From an uncultured Pelagibacteraceae bacterium (GTDB lineage Bacteria; Pseudomonadota; Alphaproteobacteria; Pelagibacterales; Pelagibacteraceae), in the NCBI GenBank assembly GCA_902610675.1, contig CACLWP010000003.1:17243-81242 (forward strand): a stretch of 64,000 nucleotides of DNA, written 5' to 3'. Under the pieces are notes generated by a model, which searched no databases, was not told the origin of the DNA, and saw nothing but the letters and a program-made list of their open reading frames with translations. Numbering within the stretch: the stretch's first letter is position 1; each line of letters opens with the position of its first letter. A program made the position numbers and the translations under genes. Below, one piece after another: positions 1 to 7,727 of this stretch.

Positions 1-805
1 GTTGGGTTTGGGTTTAGGTTTAAAAATTGAAGATTTTACAAGAATATTAAAAACACCAAAAGATTTTTTTGTAGGTTTTTTTTCCCAATTAATTATTCTT
101 CCATTAATTGCATATTCATTAATTATCATTTTAAAAACACCTCCAGAAATAGCAATTGGTGTTATGATTATTGCTGCTGCACCAGGAGGAGTTACATCAA
201 ATATATTAACTAAGTTTGCAAATGGAGATGTTGCTTTATCTATTACTCTAACAGCTATAATCAGTTTAATTTCTATTATTTCAGTTCCTCTTATAATTTT
301 TACATCCGCTGATTTATTTGGAATTACAAATATTTCTCAAAATATTTCCATGACTGGTATAGCACTAAAGATGTTTTTAGTTGTAACCGTTCCAGTTATC
401 TTCGGAATGATTATAAGAAAATTTGCTGATAATTTCGTAAAAACAAAAATTCAGATTTTTGAAAAACTTAATATAATTTTATTTGTCATTTTTTTTATAG
501 CTGCATTTTATGAAGAAAGAGAAAGTTTTATAGATTTTCTAATGCAAGCAGGTTTCATTACTTTAATTCTAAATATAACAATGATGATCGTGGCTTATTA
601 CCTTGGAAAAACTTTTGCCTCAGGAATAAAACAACAAAAATGTATTGCTTTAGAATGTGGATTACAAAATGGTACTTTAGCGATATTTGTTTCTACACAA
701 ATATTCGGTACAGATATAGTCTACATAACTCCAACAGCTGCGTATGCTTTAGTTATGTACATCACTGGTTTTATATTTGTTTTTCTTTTAAAAAATAAAG
801 TTTAA
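1..805 (+). CDS. Bile acid:sodium symporter (BASS) family transporter, 5' partial
   Basis: The reading frame is open from the first bases of the window, so the true start lies upstream; the visible TTG at position 2 is not a convincing start. The 267 visible residues are almost entirely hydrophobic helices, and the Gly-rich first segment followed by the APGG motif near residue 60 and the ECGLQNG motif near residue 218 are typical of the BASS family, which imports organic anions with sodium. The substrate cannot be read from the sequence; family members carry bile acids, pyruvate or pantoate, for example. It is convergent with the oxidoreductase gene downstream and shares four bases (TTAA) with it, which provide the stop codons of both. 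Confidence 0.8.
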   Translation, partial: LGLGLGLKIEDFTRILKTPKDFFVGFFSQLIILPLIAYSLIIILKTPPEIAIGVMIIAAAPGGVTSNILTKFANGDVALSITLTAIISLISIISVPLIIFTSADLFGITNISQNISMTGIALKMFLVVTVPVIFGMIIRKFADNFVKTKIQIFEKLNIILFVIFFIAAFYEERESFIDFLMQAGFITLILNITMMIVAYYLGKTFASGIKQQKCIALECGLQNGTLAIFVSTQIFGTDIVYITPTAAYALVMYITGFIFVFLLKNKV

Positions 806-3246
806 TTATTTTTAAAATTTGTTTGTTTTAAAGGTTTGCTGATTAATTCTATTGGATATTTCTTTTTTTCTACCTCAATAAATAAGTTTTTATTTTGAAG
901 TTCTTGATTAGAAAAATCATTATTAATATATCCAAATACTAAATTCTTTTTGAAATTAAATGAGTAATTTCCTGATGTAGATCTTCCTATAATTTTTTCA
1001 CCATTATAGATTGGTTCGTCATGGAGTAATAATGGTTTTCCTGGTTCACTTTCCTTTAAAGTAAACATTGAAAACCTATTTTTTTGTTTTTCTTTTTTAA
1101 TCTGTTCAAGCGCTTGTTTACCTATAAAATCAACTTCTTTTTTATTGCTAATTGTAAAAGATAATCCTGCTTGATACTGGTTTTCTTCAGGAGAAATATC
1201 ATGTCCCCAATGTAAAAATCCACTTTCCATTCGCATAATATCCATTGCATGCATACCACAATTAGAAAGATTAAAATCTTTACCTTTTTTAATTATTAAT
1301 TCATATATCCTTTTTGCGTCTTTAAGATCTACGTATAGCTCATAACCAAGTTCACCCACATAAGATAATCTTTGTGCCCAGATTTTAATCCCATCAATTA
1401 AAATAAATCTTGCAGTTCCAAATTTAAATTGATCATTTTCAAAATTATCTTCACTTAAGATTTTAAGAAAATCTCTACTTTTTGGACCAAACAAACCAAA
1501 TACACACAAATCATCTGTGATGTCTTTTAATTCAATATCCTCAGAAAGATGTTTCTTGATATGAAATTTATCTCTCTCTCTTGTTGCTGCAGAACTTATT
1601 ATTCTAAAGTGATCTTTATCTAAACAAACAACAGTTAGATCTGTTTCAATTCCACCGTCAGGATTTAACATATGTGTATAAACACATTTGCCAAACTCAT
1701 TTTTAATATTAGCCGTGCAAATTTTTTGTAATTCCTCATGAGCTTTACCAGATCTAATCTCAAATTTTGAAAAAGGCGTTAGATCAAATAAGCCAACATT
1801 TTTAACAGTATTACTTGTTTCATATTCTGCTGAGGGGTACCAATTTTGATAATTATAACTGTATTCGTATTCTGTTTTTTCTCCATCTAAGGCAAACCAC
1901 ATTGGTCTTTCGTATCCACCTGAAACACCAAAACAAGCACCAAAACTTTTTAATTCATCGTGATATGGAAGTTTTTTTATATTCCTAGAAGTTTTATGTT
2001 GTTTAAATGGCCAATGCATTCCATATAAATCTCCTAACGACTCGGTAATTCTTTTTTTAATAAAACTAAGATCAGAATGAAATTTTTGAAATCTTTTAAT
2101 GTCATAACAAAAAATATCTTCATTAACATGACCGTTGATTAACCATTCAGCTGTAACTTTGCCAACACCTCCCCCGCTTCCAATCCCAATACTATTTAAA
2201 CCACAAGATACAAAAAAGTTTTTTACTTCGGGGACTTCTCCCAGTAATGTATTTGTATCTGGAGTAAAGGACTCAGGACCTGAAAAAAATTTTCTAATTC
2301 CCGCTGTTTCTAAAACTGGAAACCTTTTAATTGCGGTTGCTAGATAAGGTTCAAAATGTTCAAAATTTTCCTGAAATTCCCCAAATGAAAAATCTTCTGG
2401 AACTTTATTGAATTTATTCCATGCTGGTATAGATTCTGACTCAAAAATTCCAACTAATATTTTTCCAGCATCTTCTTTGATATAAGTTCTGTTATCAAAA
2501 TCTCTTATAACAGGTAAAGTTTTGGAGAGATTTTCAATTGGTTCAGTAATGATATAAAAGTGTTCTGCTGGATAAAGAGGAATACTTACTCCAACTTTTT
2601 CTGCAATTTGTCTTGACCACATTCCAGATGCTAAAACAATATATTCACAATCAATTTTTTGATCATTTACTTTAACTCCAGAAATTTTTCCATTTTTAGT
2701 TAAAATTTCGTCAACTGGAGATTTTTCAAAAATTTTTGCTCCTTCCATTCTAGCTGCTTTTGCTAGCATATGGGTTACACCTGATGGATCTGCAGCACCA
2801 TCACCTGGCATTAAAATACCCCCTAAAACTTTATCAGTATTTACAATTGGATAATCTTTTTTAATTTGGTCTTTGTCTAAAATTCTTACATCTACATCAA
2901 AGAGCTGTGCAGTTGTTGCTTGTCTTTGAAGTTCTTGCCATCTGCCTTTGTTTTCCGCTATAGAAAGCGCTCCGTTTAGTCTTAGTCCAGCAGAATGATC
3001 AACTTTTTTCTCAAGTTCTTTATAAAGATCCAAAGTATATTTTCTAATTTTAGTAATTGTTGCTGATGGACCTAATTGACTTACTAATCCTGCTGCATGC
3101 CAAGTTGTACCCGATGTTAGCTGATCTCTTTCTAAAAGAATTGTATCTTTCCAACCGAATTTAGCTAAATGATAAGCGACAGAACAACCTACTACACCAC
3201 CCCCTATAACAACAACTTTAGTGCTACTTGGAAGTTTTTTTTCCAT
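802..3246 (-). CDS. FAD-dependent dimethylglycine/sarcosine dehydrogenase-like protein (DAO + GcvT domains)
   Basis: This 814-residue protein has the two-part layout of dimethylglycine and sarcosine dehydrogenases. The N-terminal DAO domain begins with a dinucleotide motif (GGGVVG, residues 15-20) and carries TWHAAG with His50, the position that is covalently flavinylated in that family. The second half, from about residue 430, is a GcvT-like domain (VGELGYELYV signature) that in relatives passes the one-carbon unit to tetrahydrofolate. The length is normal for the family. It would oxidise N-methylated glycines derived from glycine betaine; dimethylglycine and sarcosine cannot be told apart here. 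It lies four bases after ald on the same strand, so probably belongs to an aminotransferase-ald-dehydrogenase operon. Confidence 0.82.
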   Translation of the reverse strand: MEKKLPSSTKVVVIGGGVVGCSVAYHLAKFGWKDTILLERDQLTSGTTWHAAGLVSQLGPSATITKIRKYTLDLYKELEKKVDHSAGLRLNGALSIAENKGRWQELQRQATTAQLFDVDVRILDKDQIKKDYPIVNTDKVLGGILMPGDGAADPSGVTHMLAKAARMEGAKIFEKSPVDEILTKNGKISGVKVNDQKIDCEYIVLASGMWSRQIAEKVGVSIPLYPAEHFYIITEPIENLSKTLPVIRDFDNRTYIKEDAGKILVGIFESESIPAWNKFNKVPEDFSFGEFQENFEHFEPYLATAIKRFPVLETAGIRKFFSGPESFTPDTNTLLGEVPEVKNFFVSCGLNSIGIGSGGGVGKVTAEWLINGHVNEDIFCYDIKRFQKFHSDLSFIKKRITESLGDLYGMHWPFKQHKTSRNIKKLPYHDELKSFGACFGVSGGYERPMWFALDGEKTEYEYSYNYQNWYPSAEYETSNTVKNVGLFDLTPFSKFEIRSGKAHEELQKICTANIKNEFGKCVYTHMLNPDGGIETDLTVVCLDKDHFRIISSAATRERDKFHIKKHLSEDIELKDITDDLCVFGLFGPKSRDFLKILSEDNFENDQFKFGTARFILIDGIKIWAQRLSYVGELGYELYVDLKDAKRIYELIIKKGKDFNLSNCGMHAMDIMRMESGFLHWGHDISPEENQYQAGLSFTISNKKEVDFIGKQALEQIKKEKQKNRFSMFTLKESEPGKPLLLHDEPIYNGEKIIGRSTSGNYSFNFKKNLVFGYINNDFSNQELQNKNLFIEVEKKKYPIELISKPLKQTNFKNN

Positions 3247-3250
3247 CTAA

Positions 3251-4369
3251 TTAATTTTTGATTGCATTTTGAGGATTAACGTATTCATATCCAAAAACAT
3301 CTGCAACAGCTTTATAAGTCACATGGCCTTTGTGAACGTTTAATCCTGCTAAAAAGTTTTTATCTTCATCAAAAGCTTTTTGATAACCTTTATTAGCTAA
3401 TTTAATTAAATAAGGGAGTGTTGCTTTATTTAATGCAATAGTTGAGGTTCTTGGAACCCCTCCTGGCATGTTAGCTACACAATAATGAACGACATTATCA
3501 ACTATAAAAGTTGGATCGTTAAAAGTTGTTGGTCTGCTTGTTTCTACACACCCTCCTTGATCGATAGCCACATCTACAATTACCGATCCTCTTTTCATTA
3601 ATTTTAACATATTTTTAGTAACTAACTTCGGTGCTTCTGCTCCAGGAATTAAAACTCCTCCCACTATTAAGTCTGCCTCAGCTACTAACTTTTTTAAATC
3701 TATTTTATCACTTTGTTCTGGAATAATTTTTTCCCCAAATATTTCAACTAATTGCTTAAGTCTTGATTCTGATTTATCTACTATATGGACTTTTGCCTGC
3801 ATACCAGTTGCTATAGTTGCAGCATTTTCTCCTACTACACCTCCACCTAAAATTAAAACATTTGCTGGTTCGCCACCAGGTGCTCCACCCAATAATACTC
3901 CTCTACCTTTTTGGTTTTTTTCTAAACAATGTGCTCCTGCTTGAACTGACATGCGTCCTGCTACAGCACTCATGGGTGCAAGTAAAGGAAGTCTTCCATT
4001 GTCATCGGTAATGGTTTCGTAGGCAATATTTATACTTTTTGATTTTACCAATCCCTCCGTCAATCCTTTCGCAGCAGCCAAGTGAAGATATGTATATATT
4101 ATTTGATTTTCTCTAATCATATCTACTTCAACTTTTTGAGGCTCTTTAACTTTAACAATTATCTCTGAATCATTAAAAATATCAGCAGCATTTTTTGCTA
4201 TTTTTGCTCCAGCTTTTATAAATTGATCATTATCAAAACCAGCTTCGAAACCACCATTGTTTTCAACTAACACTTCATGACCTTCAGATACAAGTGCTTT
4301 TACGCTAGCAGGAGTTAATCCAATTCGGTTTTCTTGAGGTTTAATTTCCTTGGGTACACCAATTCTCAT
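3251..4369 (-). CDS. ald: Alanine dehydrogenase
   Basis: The 372-residue protein has the standard Ald length and the family start (MRIGVPKEIKPQENRIGLTP). Also visible are YTYLHLA with the catalytic His near residue 96 and the Rossmann motif GGGVVGENAA near residue 175. It interconverts L-alanine and pyruvate with NAD(H), releasing ammonia. The gene follows the omega-aminotransferase with a 9-bp gap and precedes the DMGDH-like gene by 4 bp. With an upstream aminotransferase that uses pyruvate as acceptor, Ald would regenerate pyruvate and release the amino nitrogen, the known arrangement in taurine catabolism (Tpa plus Ald). The role in taurine use is inferred from context. Confidence 0.93.
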   Translation of the reverse strand: MRIGVPKEIKPQENRIGLTPASVKALVSEGHEVLVENNGGFEAGFDNDQFIKAGAKIAKNAADIFNDSEIIVKVKEPQKVEVDMIRENQIIYTYLHLAAAKGLTEGLVKSKSINIAYETITDDNGRLPLLAPMSAVAGRMSVQAGAHCLEKNQKGRGVLLGGAPGGEPANVLILGGGVVGENAATIATGMQAKVHIVDKSESRLKQLVEIFGEKIIPEQSDKIDLKKLVAEADLIVGGVLIPGAEAPKLVTKNMLKLMKRGSVIVDVAIDQGGCVETSRPTTFNDPTFIVDNVVHYCVANMPGGVPRTSTIALNKATLPYLIKLANKGYQKAFDEDKNFLAGLNVHKGHVTYKAVADVFGYEYVNPQNAIKN

Positions 4370-4378
4370 TAATGAAAT

Positions 4379-5725
4379 TTAATTCTTTTTGCTCTTAGCG
4401 TAATTCGTAATTCCAGTTCTTAGTTTTTCAATAATTTCATCAATATGTTTTTTTTCACAGATAAACATTGGTGCAATAATAAGAGCATCTCCAGTTGCTT
4501 TAAAATTTACTCCCGCATCGTAACAATGCTTAAATGTTGCAAGTCCAGCCTTACCAGGTCTGCCGTCCGTCTTAATATCGATACCACCCATCATTCCGTA
4601 TCCTCTTATATTATCAACTACATCAATATCTTTTAAAGAGAATAAACCTTCCTGAAAATAAGGAGCAAGATCTTTTGCTCTATTAAAAATGTCATCTTTT
4701 TCAAATATATCTTGAACTGCTAATGCAGCTGCTACTGAAATTGGAATTCCTGAATATGTGTATCCATGAAATAATTCAACTGCACCTTTAGGAGTTGCAT
4801 CAAGAACTGCATCATAAATTTCCTCTTTGCAAGCAACCACTCCAAACGGAACGATACCGTTTGTTGTTGCTTTTGCCATTGTCATTATATCTGGCGTAAC
4901 CCCAAATTCTTGAGCTCCAAAAGCAGAACCAGTTCTACCCCAACCTGTTATAACTTCATCAAAAATTAAAAGTATGTTGTGTTTATCACATAGTTCTCTA
5001 AGTCTTTGTAAATATCCAACTGGTGGAACTAACGTACCTGTAGATCCCGCGATAGGCTCAACTATACATGCTGCGATATTTTCTGAACCAAAGTTAGTAC
5101 AAATTCTCTCTAAGTCATTAGCTATATCTGCTCCTGTTTCAGGTTGACCTGATATAAACTTATGTTCATCCAGATGAGTATGTCTCATATGAACCACTCC
5201 TGGCATAAGAACGCTCGCATAAGCTTTGACGTTATTAATCATTCCACCAACTGAAGTTGCTCCTATATTCATCCCATGATATGCCCGTTCTCTCCCAACA
5301 AATCTAAATCTTTGCCCTTCACCTCTTGCTTTATGATAAGCAACACTAATTTTGATTGCTGTTTCTACTGCAGTAGATCCACATATTGTATAAAAAATTT
5401 TATTTAAATTTCCAGGAGTATGTTTTGAAATTCTAGTAGCTAATTCAAATGAACCACCAAAACCTTGTTGGAAAGGTTGGCAATAATCTAAAGTATTAAG
5501 CTGATTAGTTATTGCTTCAATAATTTCCTTACGTCCGTGACCTAATGGATTACAAAATAAACCTGAGCTAGCATCGATTTGTGTTTTTCCATGATGATTT
5601 TTTAAATATACACCTTTCGCTTCTACGATTAGTTTTGGATTTTCTTTAAAGTCTTTATTGGAAGTAAAAGGCATCCAATGTTCATTTAATGAATTGGGGA
5701 CTGTTGTTCTTTTTTCTGAACTCAT
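4379..5725 (-). CDS. Class III omega-amino acid:pyruvate aminotransferase, probable taurine:pyruvate aminotransferase (Tpa)
   Basis: A 448-residue PLP-dependent class III aminotransferase of the omega-amino acid:pyruvate group. The N-terminus (NEHWMPFT), the GSTAVETAIK phosphate loop, the IFDEVITGWGRTG aspartate motif and MAKATTNG with the Schiff-base Lys are all visible. Relatives act on beta-alanine, taurine or GABA, and sequence alone does not decide. The gene is divergent from tauABC across a 174-bp regulatory gap and is followed by ald, which favours taurine: it would give sulfoacetaldehyde plus alanine, with Ald recycling pyruvate. The expected next enzyme, sulfoacetaldehyde acetyltransferase (Xsc), is not in this window. 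Beta-alanine aminotransferase is the main alternative. Confidence 0.8.
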   Translation of the reverse strand: MSSEKRTTVPNSLNEHWMPFTSNKDFKENPKLIVEAKGVYLKNHHGKTQIDASSGLFCNPLGHGRKEIIEAITNQLNTLDYCQPFQQGFGGSFELATRISKHTPGNLNKIFYTICGSTAVETAIKISVAYHKARGEGQRFRFVGRERAYHGMNIGATSVGGMINNVKAYASVLMPGVVHMRHTHLDEHKFISGQPETGADIANDLERICTNFGSENIAACIVEPIAGSTGTLVPPVGYLQRLRELCDKHNILLIFDEVITGWGRTGSAFGAQEFGVTPDIMTMAKATTNGIVPFGVVACKEEIYDAVLDATPKGAVELFHGYTYSGIPISVAAALAVQDIFEKDDIFNRAKDLAPYFQEGLFSLKDIDVVDNIRGYGMMGGIDIKTDGRPGKAGLATFKHCYDAGVNFKATGDALIIAPMFICEKKHIDEIIEKLRTGITNYAKSKKN

Positions 5726-5899
5726 AATTAAATTTTAAAAATTGTACTAATTCAATCATTAGACTAATTAGGTCCAATAAACCACCATAATAATTGTCAC
5801 AACTTAAAGTTGTATGATTAGAATAATCGTTTTTTAATTTACTTCTAGGTCAATTTAATCTTAAAATTGAAACATATAAATAAACAAGGAAGAGGAAAA
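5726..5899. promoter_or_regulatory. Divergent control region between aminotransferase and tauA
   Basis: This 174-bp gap separates two head-to-head transcription units. It holds a perfect 7-1-7 inverted repeat, ACAACTT-A-AAGTTGT (5799-5813), a shorter inverted repeat GATTA-GAA-TAATC (5816-5828), and TTAGGTCCAA (5768-5777). The reverse complement of the last, TTGGACCTAA, differs by one base from the CTGGACYTAA repeat described for the MocR-type taurine regulator TauR in Rhodobacter. No regulator gene is present in the window, so the binding protein is inferred. Confidence 0.45.
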
Positions 5900-6841
5900 A
5901 TGAAAAAAATAATTAGTTTTATTCTTGGATGTTTTGTAGCTCTTAATCTTTCGGTTTCAGTTGCTAATTCAGCAGCTAATGAAGTTAGAGTTGCTTACTT
6001 CTTAGAGTGGCCTAGTCCAAACCTTGAGGACATGCAAAAGAAAAACTTTGCAAAAGCTCTAGGGGTACCAGTTAAATGGACTAACTTCACAAATGGTGGA
6101 GCGATGACAGATGCAATGTTGGCAGGAGATATCGACATTTCATACTCACAAGGTTTAGTACCTTTCATTAACGCAGTTAAATCTAAAGCTCCAATCAAAC
6201 TTGTAGATGTAGCTATGGAATATGGAATGGGTGGAACAACTTGTGTAACTTCAAATGCCTCTGGAATTACAAAAGCAAATGCTACAGAGCTTGAAGGTAA
6301 AAAAGTTGCTGTGCCACTAGGAACAATGGCTGAATACGTATTTGATGAAAGTATGAAAGTTGTTGGCGCTGATAGAAAAAAAATGGACATCATTCAAATG
6401 GATCCTGAAGAAGGTGCTGCTGCACTCGTAAGCGGAGATGTTGTTATGGCATGTTTATTTGGTGGTAACTCTATCAAAGCTGCTACAGCTATTGGATCTA
6501 GATTACTTACCGTTCAAGAAGCTAGAGATGCTGGAATCTTGGGTATAGATATTACTTCAGTAACTACAAAGTTTATGAAAGAAAACCCTGGAATGCTTAG
6601 AACTTTTATAGAAGTGACTCATGAAGCTAACGCTAGATATAAGGCTGGTAAAGCTGATATGAATGCGATGTCAAAAGCTTCTGAAATGAAAGTAGCTGAT
6701 ATGAAAGAAACTTTAAGCGGCTTTAAATTTCTAAGTCCTGAAGAAACTAAGCAATCTATGGAAAGTGGAAATCTTAAAGGGTTCCTAGATGGTATGGGAA
6801 CGCCAAAAGGAAATGTAGATACTAGTTTTTTACCTTTATAA
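5900..6841 (+). CDS. tauA: Taurine ABC transporter, periplasmic substrate-binding protein
   Basis: A 313-residue binding protein with a clear signal peptide (about residues 1-25, hydrophobic core FILGCFVALNLSVSV, cleavage near ANSA). The mature part starts VRVAYFLEWPSPN and has the TauA/SsuA type-2 periplasmic fold signature (tandem GGAMTDAMLAGDIDISYSQG; GKKVAVPLGT). I chose the ATG at 5900, preceded by a GAGGA ribosome binding site, over an in-frame ATG 33 bases upstream that would spoil the signal peptide. It should capture taurine for TauBC. A strong hairpin-plus-T terminator follows it, so it is probably made in excess over the other subunits. Confidence 0.9.
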   Translation: MKKIISFILGCFVALNLSVSVANSAANEVRVAYFLEWPSPNLEDMQKKNFAKALGVPVKWTNFTNGGAMTDAMLAGDIDISYSQGLVPFINAVKSKAPIKLVDVAMEYGMGGTTCVTSNASGITKANATELEGKKVAVPLGTMAEYVFDESMKVVGADRKKMDIIQMDPEEGAAALVSGDVVMACLFGGNSIKAATAIGSRLLTVQEARDAGILGIDITSVTTKFMKENPGMLRTFIEVTHEANARYKAGKADMNAMSKASEMKVADMKETLSGFKFLSPEETKQSMESGNLKGFLDGMGTPKGNVDTSFLPL

Positions 6842-6862
6842 TCTGAGGGTAATTTAAATTTT

Positions 6863-6901
6863 AATAGGTACCAATTGTAATAAATTGGTGCCTATTTTTT
6901 T
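6863..6901 (+). terminator. Rho-independent terminator/attenuator between tauA and tauB
   Basis: Arms of 14 bp (AATAGGTACCAATT at 6863-6876 and AATTGGTGCCTATT at 6883-6896) pair with a single G-U wobble around a 6-base loop and run straight into seven T residues. Between a binding-protein gene and its ATPase gene such a structure usually gives partial termination and 3'-end stability for the upstream mRNA. Confidence 0.8.
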
Positions 6902-6929
6902 ATTAAAAATTCAAATATAAAGTCTCTTT

Positions 6930-7727
6930 ATGAGTGATTTAGTTTCACAAAATCTAAACATGATATTTAAAACTCCTAAAGGGGAAACTGTTCATGCATT
7001 AAAAGATTTAAATTTTACTCTTAAAAAAGGGGAGCTTCTAACTGTTCTTGGACCGTCTGGTTGTGGCAAGACCACTTTACTAAACATTACCGCAGGGTTT
7101 ATTAGACCGACATCAGGAAATATTACTTTAAATAATAAAGAGATCGATGGACCAGGAGTTGAACGGGGAATGGTTTTTCAGCAGGGTGCTTTGTTTGAAT
7201 GGCTAACAGTTGCTGAAAATGTGAATTTTGGATTAAGAATGAAGAAAGAAGATCCTATTAAAACTCAAAGAAAAGTAGATGAGTGGTTAGAGATTGTTGG
7301 TTTAAAAGGTTTTGGAAATACCCCTACTTATCAATTATCAGGAGGAATGCAGCAAAGAGTTGCTCTTGCAAGGTGTCTCATTAATGATCCAGATTTAATA
7401 TTAATGGATGAACCATTGGGAGCTCTTGACGCTCTTACAAGAGAAAAGATGCAATCTTTAGTCTTAAAAATTTGGAAAGAAACTGGCAAAACAATAATAT
7501 TAATTACTCACTCTGTTGAGGAAGCTTTGTTACTTGGTGAAAGATTATATGTAATGGCACCAAGACCAGGTCGAATACACAAAGAATATAACCTTCCGTT
7601 TGCATCAATGGGATTAAAAGAAGATTTAAGAGAAATTAAAAAAAACGAGGAGTTTAGCCAAAAACGAGAGGAAATCCTTGAAATGATTTGGAACATGGAA
7701 GAGGAAATTATGGGAAAAGATAATTAA
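6930..7727 (+). CDS. tauB: Taurine ABC transporter, ATP-binding protein
   Basis: A 265-residue nitrate/sulfonate/taurine-type ABC ATPase. Walker A GPSGCGKT is at residues 41-48, the Q-loop at FQQGALFEW, the ABC signature LSGGMQQR at 136-143, Walker B LILMDE at 156-161, then the D-loop (GALDAL) and the switch His in ILITHSVEEA. It energises taurine uptake with TauA and TauC. It sits 88 bp after tauA, beyond the terminator hairpin, and its stop codon abuts the tauC start with no spacer, so tauBC are probably translationally coupled. I see no clear Shine-Dalgarno sequence upstream of its ATG. Confidence 0.9.
   Translation: MSDLVSQNLNMIFKTPKGETVHALKDLNFTLKKGELLTVLGPSGCGKTTLLNITAGFIRPTSGNITLNNKEIDGPGVERGMVFQQGALFEWLTVAENVNFGLRMKKEDPIKTQRKVDEWLEIVGLKGFGNTPTYQLSGGMQQRVALARCLINDPDLILMDEPLGALDALTREKMQSLVLKIWKETGKTIILITHSVEEALLLGERLYVMAPRPGRIHKEYNLPFASMGLKEDLREIKKNEEFSQKREEILEMIWNMEEEIMGKDN

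Noticed and set aside
2135..2347. Short frames antisense to long genes (for example here and at 5995-6393, 12185-12568, 34607-34957, 40228-40662, 43349-43723, 58786-59043)
   Set aside because: They lie wholly inside well-supported genes on the other strand, have no family resemblance and no ribosome binding site; they reflect the codon bias of the true gene.
5867..5899. tauA start at the upstream ATG
   Set aside because: It would put charged residues before the signal peptide and bury the GAGGA ribosome binding site; the ATG at 5900 fits better.
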